Shown in pieces: positions 53,195-64,000 of a stretch of DNA of 64,000 bases. Location: assembly GCF_024166365.1 (NCBI RefSeq), contig NC_064831.1:84456268-84520267 (forward strand), written 5' to 3'. The notes beneath the pieces are model-generated. The model was given only the letters and a program-made list of their open reading frames with translations, was not told where the DNA came from and searched no databases. The translations under genes were made by a program, and so were the position numbers. The stretch is from Elephas maximus indicus (Eukaryota; Chordata; Mammalia; Proboscidea; Elephantidae). The number at the start of each line of letters is the position of its first letter. Positions within the stretch are counted from its first letter, which is position 1.

Positions 53195-53430
53195 TACAAA
53201 TTCGTTCAGTAAATATTTACGGAGCATCTACTCAAACCAGGCACTGTGCTAGGCTCTGGTGGGAACAGAGCACCAAATAAGGGAGAATAGGCCTCTGCTT
53301 TCTTAGGATGAAAAAGAGATGTACATACAACAAACAAATCAATGAAGCAGCTAAATTTAGATTGTTGTGGAGAGTGATATCAGGGCAGTATGCTGGGTGG
53401 TGACCAAGAAAGGCCTCTCCGAGCTAAACT
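53195..53430 (-). mobile_element. L2 LINE fragment
   Basis: TTCGTTCAGTAAATATTTAC, GGAGCATCTACTCAAACCAG, GCACTGTGCTAGGCTCTGGT, CAAGAAAGGCCTCTCCGAG match reversed L2 in order. Confidence 0.85.
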
Positions 53431-53720
53431 GTACATTATATGTGTGTGTTTTTTTTATTAAGGACACTCTATAGTTTTCTAACAGAAAGATCTTTGTGTT
53501 TATGTTTACTATTAGGAGTTAGTTCTTAGTTATGTTGGCGATCTGATATGGATGCTACTGATTTTGGAAATTGACTAAATAGTTGAAGGTTTGGAAGAGC
53601 TGACCTATCAAGAGAAGCCAACCTGAAGTTCTATTTCCAAAACAGTGCACTTCAATCATACAAACTCTGTCTGAGTCATTGCCAAGAATTGTATCTTCAG
53701 CAATTATACTAGTCGGAGAG
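53431..53720. other. Unique sequence
   Basis: Nothing recognised. Confidence 0.5.
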
Positions 53721-54152
53721 TGTTATGGATTGAATTGTATCCTTCAAAGAGATGCTGAAGTTTACTCACTGGGTCTGTTAATGTGGCCTTGTTTAGAAAT
53801 AGGGTTTTTCCTCTGTTATCAGTTAAATTAATGAGGTCATACCAGAGTAGGGTAGATCCCAATCCTAATCCCTATAAAAAGGGAAAACAGACACGAAACA
53901 GCCACACAGGGGGAAGACAGCATGTAAGGGTATGTAACAAGGAACACCAAGAAACTCCCAGGGCTATCAGAAGATGAAAAACACAAGGCAGCATCTTCCC
54001 TTAGAGCCAATAGCATGTGAGAGACAGAATCGTCCCCATGATACCCTGAATTCAGACCTTTAGCCTCCAGAACTGTGAGACAGCGAATTTCCGTTCTTTA
54101 AAGCCACCTGGGTTGTAGTACTTTGTTATGGCAGCCTTAGGAGACTAAGCCA
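53721..54152 (+). mobile_element. Solo LTR, MLT1-type MaLR
   Basis: TGTTATGGATTGAATTGTAT start, AAATAGGGTTTTTCCTCTGT, AATTAATGAGGTCATACCAG, CTCCAGAACTGTGAGACAGC and ATGGCAGCCTTAGGAGACTA end with TG..CA termini. The polyadenylation signal region is altered. No internal viral genes are adjacent. Confidence 0.9.
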
Positions 54153-55204
54153 GAGTGGAAATTTCCGTTAGACTGTATTAGACCATAAAGAGTCTGATGC
54201 AGCCTGCTGAATGTGAGTCGACAGGATCCACGCTCCAAAGCAGCGAGGCTGAGTACCACAAGTGCACAGCAAGCCACTGGGTGCTCCTGAGAAACGGCCT
54301 GCTCAGTGATGCTCTTTCCCAAGAGAGTACAATCTCAAATCTTAAGTCCAAGCAGTGAAGAAAAATAAGGCACCAGAGATGGATTTTCTTTTTCTGGTCA
54401 CATGAGCTAGGCTATTAGAGCTCACTCTCCAGTTGCGAACAACTGAAAAAGCTAGACAAAGTATTATTTCCAGTGGTCTTAAAAATATAAAGAGTTTATC
54501 AAGACAGTAAGGAATTGGTAGGCCAATATTAAAGGGAAATTGCTTATGCAGATAGATACTTAAACTTGGAAGAAACTTTTGCCTTCAGGACATTTGTCAT
54601 ACAGAAAAATTTAACAACCCTTTGGCAGCTTCATGGGGTAATTGGGATAGTAACAAAAGGGTCTGCATTAGTTGAGGAAAACAGGACAGTCTTCCTATAA
54701 TAAGTTGAGACCCGTAAGGGTAAATCTCAGGGTGAGGGTGAATTACGTAGAGCAGCTCTTACCTTTAATTATGGCCTAGCTGCAAATCACCTGGGCTGTC
54801 CAAGGAAGCTCCACCATGAGAATTTGCTTAAGATGATCTCATATTGCTGATGTTTCCAGGTATCTGATACATACAGATCCTCTCTTAAGAAGGGTGCCTT
54901 AATTGTCAATCTCAAATTATTTCTACAAATACATTTTCAAATGCAACAGCTAACATAGAAAAGTTAGATACACAGAGCAACTAGACTCCAGGAGCAAGAA
55001 TCAAGGGAAGTGGTAGAACACCAAGGCTTCAGATGTTGCTACTGTCAGACAGAAACTATAACCAGCTTTCTGTGTTTAAAGAAATGAAAGTTATGCTTCC
55101 AGGTCTCAGCAGAGAATAAGGAACTAAAACATGACATAAGATTTGAAAAGAACAAAATAGTATTTCTAGGAATAAAGCAAAATAATAGAAATAAAAAACT
55201 CAGT
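54153..55204. other. Possible old L1 5' region
   Basis: TAAAGAGTTTATCAAGACAG, CTTCCTATAATAAGTTGAGA and CCCGTAAGGGTAAATCTCAG have the style of an old L1 5' end, and an L1 3' region follows at 55205. I cannot confirm the family. Confidence 0.35.
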
Positions 55205-55640
55205 GGTATCCACTGAACAGTGAATGAATAAATAAAATGTGGTACAGTCATATAATGGGACATTATTTGGCCATAAAAAGAAATCAAGAACCGCTGATAC
55301 ATGCTACCACCTGGATGAACCTCAGAAATACGCTGAGTAAAGAAAGCCAGGTGCTAAAGAATACATATTGTATGGTTCCATTAATATGAAATGTCCAGAA
55401 AAAGCATGTCTATAGAGCTCTTGTGGTGCACTGGTTAAGAGTTCAGGCTGCTAAGCAAAAGGATAGCAGTTCAAACCCACCAGCAGCTCCTTGGAAACTC
55501 TATGGCACAATTCTATTCAGTCCGATAGGGTCACTATGAGTCAGAATTGACTTGAAGGCAGTGGCTTTTGTTTTTGGTGTAGAAACAGAAGATATACTGG
55601 TGGTTGCCTAGGACTGAAGAGGGAAACAAGGGTCGGCACA
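55205..55640 (+). mobile_element. Old L1M, post-ORF2 region
   Basis: AAAATGTGGTACAGTCATAT, TTATTTGGCCATAAAAAGAA, GCTACCACCTGGATGAACCT, AATACATATTGTATGGTTCC and TGGTGGTTGCCTAGGACTG follow the classic L1 order. Split by an AfroSINE. Confidence 0.9.
55416..55578 (+). mobile_element. AfroSINE in L1M
   Basis: GAGCTCTTGTGGTGCACTGG head, CAGTTCAAACCCACCAGCAG, ATGGCACAATTCTATTCAGT core, TTGACTTGAAGGCAGTGGCT tail. Confidence 0.95.
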
Positions 55641-55830
55641 TCTGATCTGCTTCTCTACATATTACCCCTGCATTCAATCTACATGGAGAGCTTCATTGAA
55701 GACGATAAGTACAGAATCAAACCAGTGGAAAATTCTATGCAAATCCTTCTAAGAAACTGGTGAATATAACTTAAGAGTCTCAAACACAGAATGATTAGCT
55801 ATTAACATTAATTATATCATCACCTGCCTG
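55641..55830. other. Unique spacer
   Basis: Nothing recognised. Confidence 0.5.
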
Positions 55831-55840
55831 TCCAACAGAT

Positions 55841-56010
55841 GGAAACTCTGGTGGCGTAGTGGTTAAGAGCTACATTTGCTAACCAAGAGGTCAGCAGTTT
55901 GAATCCACCAGGTGCTCCTTGGAAACTCTAGGGGGCAGTTCTACTCTGTCCTATAGGGTTGCTGTGAGTTGTAATTGACTAGACAGCAAATGGGTTTTTT
56001 TTTTTTTTAA
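55841..56010 (+). mobile_element. AfroSINE with perfect TSD
   Basis: GGAAACTCTGGTGGCGTAGT head to AGACAGCAAATGGG and a T-run. TCCAACAGAT at 55831-55840 and 56011-56020. Confidence 0.97.
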
Positions 56011-56020
56011 TCCAACAGAT

Positions 56021-56529
56021 AAGGCAACTGTACTCCATTTTTTATGAATAATTAGTACAATGTTTCAGTGGATTAAAAAAAATTTTTTTTGATGGAGTCA
56101 CAACTAAACACACACAGAAGTTCAGAGGGAGTCAAAAGGGAGGTAATAAAAAGATGGGGTATAAATGTTGGGAAAGAGAAAATAGTTTCAAAAGCTTTCC
56201 CTATCCTAATTGTCCAAATGTATTTTATGTTCTCTTTCTTCAACTTCCTTCACGATCTTTATTCTGTTTCATTCCTTATTCTTCTGTCTTTTTTTTCCTC
56301 CCAGCCAGAGGTACCAATTAAAAATATCCTAGGAAGGAGAGGCTCTTAGGGATATACATCTGGGAGGATCAATCTCTATAAACTTTCTTTTAAACAATCA
56401 TTAACTCTAATTTTCAATTGTCGAGTCATCTTTAGGCAGGACCTAATTCCCACTTTTAAAAAAAGTGAATAAGAAGGCAAAGACTAGATCATAAGGCTGA
56501 ATGGGGTGTGGTGGGCAGAAGTTCATTGG
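56021..56529. other. Unique sequence
   Basis: A/T-run near 56076-56090; nothing recognised. Confidence 0.5.
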
Positions 56530-56695
56530 CAAAGATGAGGTTTAAGAGTCTGGTAATGGGGAATTTAACCTTAGCTCTATCTTTAGCAAATGACTTCACT
56601 TTACAAAATTTCACTTTTCTCACTTATAAGAAGAGGTGATCAATCTAAATGATCTTTAAGGCCCTTTCTAGTTCTAAAATCCAATTGCAGTGCAG
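56530..56695 (+). mobile_element. MIR SINE
   Basis: TTTAAGAGTCTGGTAATGGG, GCAAATGACTTCACTTTACA, TTTTCTCACTTATAAGAAGA and GGCCCTTTCTAGTTCTAAAA follow MIR (the last block is the MIRb-type end). Confidence 0.75.
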
Positions 56696-56811
56696 TTATA
56701 AAGGCAAAAGCCTAGCCATTGACTCTGAATAAACCAAAAAATGTCCTTTGTAGGCCAGACTTTTGACCTCTTCATCTTCTCAAATATTCATCCCTACTGT
56801 GCTCAATCCAG

Positions 56812-56838
56812 AATCGACTCAATGGCAATGGGTTTGGC
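56812..56838 (+). mobile_element. AfroSINE tail fragment, 27 bp
   Basis: GAATCGACTCAATGGCAATG then GGTTTGG. CAATCC occurs just before and just after, a possible short target duplication. It is the shortest SINE piece with an intact 3' end. Confidence 0.7.
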
Positions 56839-59033
56839 CCCCAATCCGTAGTATCAGAGAGACAATCAGTTCACACTTGAGGCAAAGATCAATGACATTA
56901 TGATAAGTTGTAAAAGGTCTATGCTTCCCTCAAGAATATTGTTAAATATTCACATTCTGTTCACTGGATATATTTCACGTGTGCAAGAAAAATTAGAGCA
57001 AAACTTATTAGAAGAAAGAGATAATTATTTTGAAAAAGACCCTACTGTAAGATGAAGGAGGGAATATAAAAAATGGAAAGGAAGGAACAGAGGTAAGAAA
57101 TGTTGACAATGAAACTCAATGGGTGTTATAATAGAAACATGAAAGAATCACAGATATTTCTGAGGCTTTGATACGGAGAGACTGGAGCAGTAATGATGCT
57201 ACCAGTATTTGTAGAGAGGATGGTACCTACCTGGAAATAGGCAAGAGAGAGATCTTGTCCAGAGATAGGCAGAAATCTGAGACTGAGTGGGTTCTTTCAA
57301 TAGAGCCTGTTAAGACAGAGACAAAGAGATGGCCTTGGACTGAACCTTGAGATACAGCTGCAGTTGACCAAAATCTTCACATTCAGTACTGGTGTCTTAG
57401 ATGTTATACAGTTTAACAAATAAGGAAGTTTATGAATAAGGAAGAAGAGGCCCAGAGAGAATGTAAACAGGAAGGAGAACAAGTGAAGAAGACAGAGAAA
57501 TAAGAGGTCAAAGAGGTGGAGGGTGACCAGAAGGGTGCTCTGAACAGAAAGCACAGGAGGGCATTGGAAGGGAGGGGTCCCATGCCACAGATGGGTACGG
57601 AGAGGAGGATACCTGATGTGGAGAAATTCCAGAGGGGACAGGAAGGGAATGTTTTCCAGCCCAGATGCGAGAATTAACCTTGCAAAAGTAGGAAGGAAAG
57701 ATGAGACGATGTGTGTAGAAAGAGAGTTTATTAGACTTTATTGCAACAAGCCACAGCAACAGATTTTGGCTCACTCAAGCAAAAAGGAATTTATTTGGAG
57801 ACTTCTGGGTAACTACTAAAATTCACAGGAAGACCAGATAACCAGGCTCAGTAATAGAGTTGAGGCAAGGAAGACTGGGTCCAAAAATACAGGTAAGTTC
57901 TAACCATAGGACAAACTTAGGTTAGGACACCACCACTGGCACTCCGACTGCTGGACACAAGCGTCTTCATGCCTCTGCTGTCATCACCCCCACAGTTGTA
58001 GAATCCTCAACTATTCCAATGAGATTCAAAGGCCTGGACATGAGGGTCTTATTGGCCAAACCTTGGTTATCAGTCCACTTCCCGGCTGCCACGACTTTCA
58101 AGAGCATCTGACTCTTCTGCTTTGGGAAACAGAGACCAGACATACTTAGCTTTCCACCAGGACACAGAATGTGGGAATCTCCTCAGAGAGAAAGTCTCTT
58201 AAGATGCTCTTAAGATCCAAAAAAAAAAAAAAAAGTCCACCATTTCCTATCTTGCCATTTCCTGGACCTGACAAAAACACAATGCCAAAGTTTTTTGCCC
58301 AGGATAAGCCAACTTGCCTTTTTACAACAAAAAATACTCTCTGTTCTTCAAAGGAAGTCCATTAAAAACTCTCCACTTTATTCAAGCTCCAGTCTCAACA
58401 TCTCTGATGACAACTATTCCTTTTTTTAGTTGTGTAGCCATTCTACTTTGATATATCGCAAACCATGAAATGATTACAAAGTCAGATGCCCCCAACACAT
58501 ATATGATATTGTTGGAAGGAGACAGAAAATAGGGAAGTTAGTAAAATATTTAGAAGAAATAATATGGAAGGAAATCTGGGTAACAGGTCTAGTCATGTTC
58601 TCTGCAATGGGTCACATGGCTGTAGGTGATATTTGTGGTTTATCTCCTCCATGGTCCACTCTAAGCTTCCTTTGCCTTCTGCCAGCATGTCAGCAGTTGG
58701 GGTCCTTAGCCAGCAGGGTGATCCAAAATATGATACATGAGTATTTGAGCCCTTGGTGGTCCTGCATGAGTAGGTTTGCAATAGCCTTTCAGTGCCTTTC
58801 ATTAATTCTTTCTCTCTTTTATAATATTTCAGTTATACACTAGACAAGAACAGAGATAGGATTATTTGAAGATAAATTAATACTATTCTACCATTACAAA
58901 ATGATGCCTTTCACCACATTACAATATTTTAATTCTCCCCAGCCGACCTATTGCTAGTATTTTCATGGGGACTTATGTTATGTAAAATTATTTTTAAAAA
59001 AAAGGTAGTTGTATCCCAGCTACCCTCAGTGCA
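56839..59033. other. Unique sequence, long repeat-poor stretch
   Basis: About 2.2 kb. 57420-57600 is purine-rich. A16 lies at 58219-58234. 57740-58200 may include an old unidentified repeat. No exon-like frame with a domain was seen. Confidence 0.45.
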
Positions 59034-59058
59034 CCCAGTGCCGTCAAGTCGATTCCGC
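59034..59058 (-). mobile_element. AfroSINE tail fragment, 25 bp
   Basis: CCCAGTGCCGTCAAGTCGAT, TCC. CAGCTA occurs near both ends (59018, 59059), which may mark a short insertion. Confidence 0.6.
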
Positions 59059-59994
59059 AGCTAGGTAATACAAATTCTTACTTAGATCCTACAGCAGTGC
59101 CAGTGACCCCAACTGCTTTACTTAAAATAAATTTTCTAAACAAAAGACAGTGTAAGAATAAATCAAAATATCTCAATAATCTTAAATCGTATTCTAACTT
59201 CACCTACTTAAATAATGAATAATATTTGCCTCTCTCTGATTACATTATTTTCCATTCGAACTGGAACAAGGGGTATGTCACATTTGAAATTCATTTTCCA
59301 TACGAAACTAATTCAAAGGAACCAACAAAATTGTAAATAAGACAAAAATGTATGAATTACCATCCTGTCTTCATGTATGTTTTCAGTATTTCTCAGATTA
59401 TTAAAGGGTGTAAATTTTGTAATTCCAAATAGAAAAGCATTACTTCAAACTCCTAATGGCAAATCAATCGCTGTAGAATGTTTCTGCTGTATTGGGGCAG
59501 GAGGTAAGAATTATCTTCAAAGATTCCCCCCTTTCTTGACAAGAGAGCCAGAGGCTTGCCGGTTTTTATTATTGTGGCCTTCATTAAGAGACCCGAGTTG
59601 TTTTATATTCAACAAAAGATCCATGTGTTTACAAAGTACCATATTTTTACGCAAATAAAGCAGGCCTTCTGAATTTATTTGCTGACAGTGCCCTTTCCCC
59701 AAGAGGTCTTTTCATAAACACTATATGCTATCTTTTTTTTGTTTACAGTAATGTGGAAGAGGACTCACGTGGCAGCGCTTGTGAGGGTGCCTCAGGATGG
59801 GGTAGGCGGGGAGGGCAGCGCCAGCAAATAAACACGGAGGACTTGCGTTATTTTCATAAAAATACTTGTATTATACTTGACATCCAGATTTAACTGAAAA
59901 CTTACTGATAAGATTCATAGTTATTTTAAGTCAACTTCTTCCAAATCAGCCTCTAAGATAGGGAGCATTGTACCAGTGAGTTATGAATGATGTA
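59059..59994. other. Unique sequence
   Basis: No repeat family. 59740-59830 is locally GC-richer (GGTAGGCGGGGAGGGCAGCG) but too short for a CpG island. Confidence 0.5.
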
Positions 59995-60007
59995 ATCCCA
60001 AGGGAAA

Positions 60008-60204
60008 GATCCCTAGGTGGCACAAAGAGTTTGCACTCAATGATGGTCCATTTGAATCCACTCAGGGGTACATCAAAAGAAAAAGCCTGGAAATCTATTT
60101 TCGTTAGGATTATGGCCAGAAAATCCTATGGAACAGTTCTACTCTCTAACACACGGTGTTGCCATGAGCTTGAATCAACCAGACAGCAACTAACAGCAAC
60201 GACG
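60008..60204 (+). mobile_element. AfroSINE with perfect TSD
   Basis: GATCCCTAGGTGGCACAAAG head, GGAAATCTATTTTCGTTAGG middle, GGAACAGTTCTACTCTCTAA core, AGACAGCAACTAACAGCAAC tail. The tail is (AAC)-like rather than GGTTT. ATCCCAAGGGAAA at 59995-60007 and 60205-60217. Confidence 0.96.
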
Positions 60205-60217
60205 ATCCCAAGGGAAA

Positions 60218-61238
60218 TCTGAGAGACGGTGGGGAAAGCAGAACAAGGAAGGAGAGGAAGCTGAGCAAGGGTATGATTGTAGGCAAAGTTTTACAGAGGA
60301 TTGCTTCAGCTTTACCCACAGGCGAACTCTCTAAATTGTAATTTGGAGCTACTGTCTTGACCTGAGACAAGAGGGCTGAGGCTGTTAAACTCCCAAATCC
60401 ACCAGTTCAGTCATTGGCTCAGAAGAAAGGAAACTCCCAGGCTCTGCGAAGGACAGTACGTTCTTCTGAAAAAGAGCTTAGGGTGCTGGCCTTTGAGGAA
60501 AAAAAAAAAAAAAAAAAAACCTCATTGAAAATCTGGGTCCCACAAAAATAGAATAAAGGGATCTAAGACCACCTGTGGTTGGAGTAGCAACATTATCTAT
60601 CACGGAAAACATTGGACTGCTCTGTTACTTTGACTTATCTATTCTATTCTGTGCCATAACTTCTAGACTTCGAATAGCTTTAAGAACTTCAGTATCATTA
60701 AGATTTCCGTTAAGCCCAGATATCCCTACCATTTCCACCATCCCCTCCCCTATTCCAGGAATTCCTTCAGGAAAGTTAGCAGGCATTCAGTCCTTAGGAA
60801 AGCCATCTGGGAGAAGCTGAGTTCCAGCATGTCGCCTGGCACTTTCTTTCTTGGAGCCTTCTCACGTTCTTCTCAAGTCTCCTTCACCTTTTATACGCTA
60901 CCTTTGATCTCTTCCTTCCCTCACATTGTTCATTCATACTGACGTTCTGCTTTTTCTCTGGGACTTTGGATGATTTTGTTTCTGCATTGTGCTGGCATCT
61001 TTACTGTAACCCACTTGCAAGCAAAGGTAATATCATGGCTTGCTTTTTCTCAGTGTCTCAGAGTACATGTGCTTTATCCTTCCACTTGTAAGACTCTGCT
61101 GAATGAGCAATGGTTTCTAAGTTTCCCTTAGTCTTCTTTGGAAACATTTGGCTTTTGCAATCTGAAAAAAAATCACTTGTTCTTTTGGCATTTACTTTGA
61201 CTAACTGGAAATTTGGCTAGATATATTATGGAGGGAGT
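60218..61238. other. Unique sequence
   Basis: A20 at 60501-60520 with no recognised retroposon attached. The open frame 60575-60820 has no domain. Confidence 0.5.
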
Positions 61239-61410
61239 AAACCAAAAGAAATCAAACTCATTGCCGGCAAGTCGATTCCAACTCATAGTGACCCTGTAAG
61301 ACAGAGTAGAACTGCCCCATATGGTTTCCAAGGAGTGCCTGGTGGATTCAAACTGCCAAACTGTTAGTTAGCATCAGTAGCTCTTAACCGCTATGCCACC
61401 AGGGTTTCCA
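61239..61410 (-). mobile_element. AfroSINE
   Basis: AAACCAAAAGAAATCAAACT, CATTGCCGGCAAGTCGATTC, CCTGTAAGACAGAGTAGAAC, ATGCCACCAGGGTTTCC. GGAGGGAGT / GGAGGAAGT nearby may be the target duplication. Confidence 0.95.
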
Positions 61411-61779
61411 AGGAGGAAGTTGGCAAGGGAAAAATGTGAGTCACATGCTAATACAATTTCTTTGTACCTTCATGGCTTATTCTGGCCTAATATTTATATA
61501 CTACTTCCTCATGATGAGACTTTGCTAAAAGAAGCGGAACATACAGTTCAAAATGGGTAACCCAAGGGCTAAGGTCAACTAGCATTTCATGAATAAGGGT
61601 TTAGTTTTTATTAGGTTCATTAGCGAACCAAAAGTTCTTTCTATAAAGAAAAATAACCTCTTGTAAAGAAAACATGTTGTTGTTTTTGGGTGCCATTAAG
61701 CACCACTCATTGGATCTGCTTGAACTGCCATTTGGACTAATTAGGGAGGCTTTTTTTTCTGTTCTGTATTAGTTGGGAG
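61411..61779. other. Unique sequence
   Basis: At 61676-61700 TGTTGTTGTTTTTGGGTGCC resembles the reversed RTE end, but it is too short to call. Confidence 0.5.
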
Positions 61780-62210
61780 GCTGTATTATTTCCTAGGATT
61801 GCTGTATCAAATTACCACAAACCTGGTTGCTTAAAACACCAGAAATTTATTTTCTCACAGCTCTGGGGACCAGAAGTTCAAACTAAAGGTGTTGGCAGAG
61901 TTGATTCCTTCTGAGGGCTCTGGGAATCTGTCCCATGGCTCCCTCCTAGTTTCTGGATACCGCCAACAGTCCTTGGCGTTACTTGCCTTGTAGGCATATC
62001 ACCTAACCTCTGCTTTCATCTTCACATCACCCGCTCCTCTGTGTCTATGTATATCTTCCCTTCTACTTATGACGACACCTGACATGGGATCTGGACCCAC
62101 CCTAAATCCAGGGAGATCTAATCTTGAGAGCTTTGACAGAACTATATCTGCAAAGACTTTTTCCAAATATGGTTCCAAGATTTAGGGCATCAATCAACGT
62201 ATCTTTTGGA
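61780..62210 (-). mobile_element. Solo LTR, MLT1-type MaLR
   Basis: CTGTATTATTTCCTAGGATT, GCTGTATCAAATTACCACAA, ACACCAGAAATTTATTTTCT, TCTGCTTTCATCTTCACATC and CTGCAAAGACTTTTTCCAAA are the reversed MLT1 LTR in order. The 5' end of the LTR (right side) is eroded. Confidence 0.9.
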
Positions 62211-62766
62211 AGCCATCATTATATCTTTTTGAGGTCACCATTAAACTCATGAAAGAAGTCTTTCAGATTACTTGGTTACTTGCTTTAAATATCCATGAAA
62301 ACCTCATAAACCCAGTGCATCGAGTATACTCTTAATTGTACGTGGTACAAGGTGGAACAACTTGTCCCTTACATTGGAGAAAATATCCCAACATGCCTCT
62401 GAGCATGAAATTGCAGACTTTTATGTTTTTATAGAATTTCTCTCCCATCCCATAGCATACATGAGTTTTACCAAAGCCAGTGAACTTCCTTCTCTTCATA
62501 TCCTAGCAGCTCCTGTCATTACTGTATTTGTCCCTGTGTGATGTCTTACGGGTAAGGGATACAGTCTTGTCTCTGTAGCTTAAATTATGGCATGAAGCCA
62601 AACATAGTTATACCTCAGTTGAAATAATTCAGCAATAAAGTCGTGATTATATATTGCTGTCCAAGTCAGGTAAAAAGAACTGTATTCTGGTTGATCAATA
62701 GGGGGAACTTTATTGATTTTCTCCTTGAAATAGATCACATACAAATAATAAATAAATATGTAATGC
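62211..62766. other. Unique sequence
   Basis: Nothing recognised. Confidence 0.5.
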
Positions 62767-62776
62767 AATACCTATA

Positions 62777-62978
62777 CCACTTGCCGTCTAGTCGATTCCA
62801 ATTCATGGAGACCTCGTGTGTCAGGGCAGAACTGTGCTCCTTAGGGTTTTCAATGGCTAATTTTCTGAAAGTAGATTGCCAAACATTTAATCTAAGGCAC
62901 AATCTGGGTGGACTTGCGCCTCCAACTTCAGTTAGCAGCTGAACACATTAATCGTTTGCACCACCCAGGGACTCCTGA
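62777..62978 (-). mobile_element. AfroSINE, 'GAGTC' subfamily, first of a pair
   Basis: CACTTGCCGTCTAGTCGATT, CGTGTGTCAGGGCAGAACTG, TTTTCAATGGCTAATTTTCT, CCACCCAGGGACTCC. Flanked by AATACCTAT (62767) and AATACCTAC (62979). Confidence 0.95.
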
Positions 62979-62987
62979 AATACCTAC

Positions 62988-63197
62988 GTTGCTTGTTGCT
63001 GTCGAGTTGATTCTGACTCCTGGCAACCCACGTGTGCAGAGTAGAACTGCTCCATAGGGTTTTCAAGGGCGTGACCTTTCAGGCGCTGATCACCAGGCCT
63101 CCAGGCCTGTCTTCCAAAGCACCTCTAGGTGAGTTCAAACTTTCAGACTTTCAGCTACTAGTTGAACACTTAGCCATTTGTGCCACGCAGTGACTTG
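62988..63197 (-). mobile_element. AfroSINE, second of a pair
   Basis: GTTGCTTGTTGCTGTCGAGT, CACGTGTGCAGAGTAGAACT, TTTCAGGCGCTGATCACCAG, GTGCCACGCAGTGACTTG. Flanked by AATACCTAC (62979) and AATACCCAT (63199). CAGGCCTCCAGGCCTGTC contains a small internal duplication of CAGGCCT. Confidence 0.94.
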
Positions 63198-63219
63198 TAA
63201 TACCCATAAAAAAAAAAAA

Positions 63220-63342
63220 ATACCCACAGCTACCATTAAAAGAGCTATACAAAGACACTATAAGAAAAATTCTAAAAACTGTTCAAATTATGCACAAGGA
63301 GTCAGGAAGAAGAAAACAGAAAACAAATAATAAAATGGCAAG
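63220..63342. other. Unique spacer
   Basis: AT-rich, nothing recognised. Confidence 0.5.
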
Positions 63343-64000
63343 GCTGTTGTCATTGTTGTTAGGTGCCATCCAGTCGATTCTGATTCACAGTGACCCTATG
63401 CACGAGAGAACAAAACACTGTCCTGTTCTGCGCCATCCTAACAATTCTTGCTATGCTTAAGCCTGTTGTTGCAGCCACTATGTCAATCCATCTTGAGGGT
63501 CTTCCTCTTTTTCATTGACCCTCTACTTCACCAAGCGTGATGTCCTTCTCCAGGGACTGATCTGAAAACATGTCCAAAGTATGTGAGGCATAGTCTCGCC
63601 ATTCTTGCTTCTAAGGACCTTTCTGCTTGTATGTCTTTCGAGACAGATTTGTTCGTTCTTTTGGCAGTTCATGGTATATTCAAAATTCTTCGCCAACATC
63701 ACAATTCAGAGGTATTAATTCTTTGGTCTTCCTAATTCATCATCCAGCTTTCACATGCATATGTGGTGATTGAAAACACCATGGCTTGGGTCAAGTGCAC
63801 CTTAGTCTCCAAGGTGACATCTTTCTTTCAACACTTTAAAGAGATCTTTTGCAGCAGATTTGCCCAATGCAATGCCTCTTTTGGTTTCTTGATTGCTGCT
63901 TCCATGGGCATGGATCATGGATTCAAGTAAAAGGAAATCCTTTACAACTTCAAACTTTTCTGCATTTATCATGATGTTGCTCGTTTGTCCACTGGTGAGG
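63343..64000 (-). mobile_element. RTE (BovB-like), continues past the window
   Basis: TTGTCATTGTTGTTAGGTGC, ATCCAGTCGATTCTGATTCA 3' end, then the C-terminal coding region up to ATCATGATGTTGCTCGTTTG at the window edge. Same segment order as 8549-9407. Confidence 0.95.

Noticed and set aside
1-64000. Regularly recurring similar segments as a CRISPR-like array or segmental duplication
   Set aside because: They are dispersed AfroSINE copies with their own target duplications, in both orientations and with irregular spacing.

Overview
This window reads as nuclear DNA of an afrotherian mammal, most likely an elephant or close relative (inference). The main evidence is about thirty copies of a tRNA-headed SINE whose 3' half carries a 'GTCGCTATGAGTCGGAATCG'-type core. 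That matches AfroSINE, a family confined to Afrotheria. The same window holds BovB-like RTE elements with a (AAC)n 3' end and L1 elements whose 3' UTR I associate with elephant sequence. All family names come from pattern memory, not from a database search.

I find no convincing protein-coding gene, exon, promoter, CpG island or structural RNA gene. Every long open frame I examined is either part of a decayed retroelement or lacks a recognisable domain. The window is therefore intergenic or deep intronic.

Layout. 1-9.5 kb: sparse unique sequence with MIR, L2, two MaLR-type LTRs, an old minus-strand L1, five AfroSINEs or fragments and two minus-strand RTE pieces. 9.5-18.6 kb: an ancient plus-strand L1 hosting a MER5A-like element, a TIR DNA transposon hosting an AfroSINE, a poly(A) tract, two CTCF-like motifs, and MIR, L2 and MER5A. 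18.6-22.2 kb: a decayed minus-strand L1 carrying a perfect 160-bp-period duplication and a solo LTR. 22.4-27.7 kb: a mosaic of RTE 5' part, then 3.9 kb of L1 ORF2/3' UTR, then RTE 3' part, all on the plus strand, with a second RTE tail nested inside. 29.2-29.9 kb: a short-unit minisatellite split by three retroposons. 30-41 kb: AfroSINEs, a tRNA-Gly-headed/RTE-tailed SINE, an L1 3' UTR, a candidate piggyBac element and two internally deleted RTEs. 41-48 kb: old L1, an LTR, a 1.7-kb RTE with a reverse-transcriptase remnant, long (TA)n tracts and a second tRNA-Gly SINE. 48-64 kb: mostly unique sequence with MIR, L2, MER5A, LTRs and AfroSINEs, ending inside another RTE.

The interest lies in how the elements interact: repeated insertion at one target, elements inside elements, very short insertions with target-site duplications (TSDs), chimeras, and three retroposon classes sharing RTE-like 3' tails. 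I do not see an undescribed functional system such as a gene cluster, CRISPR array or RNA system.
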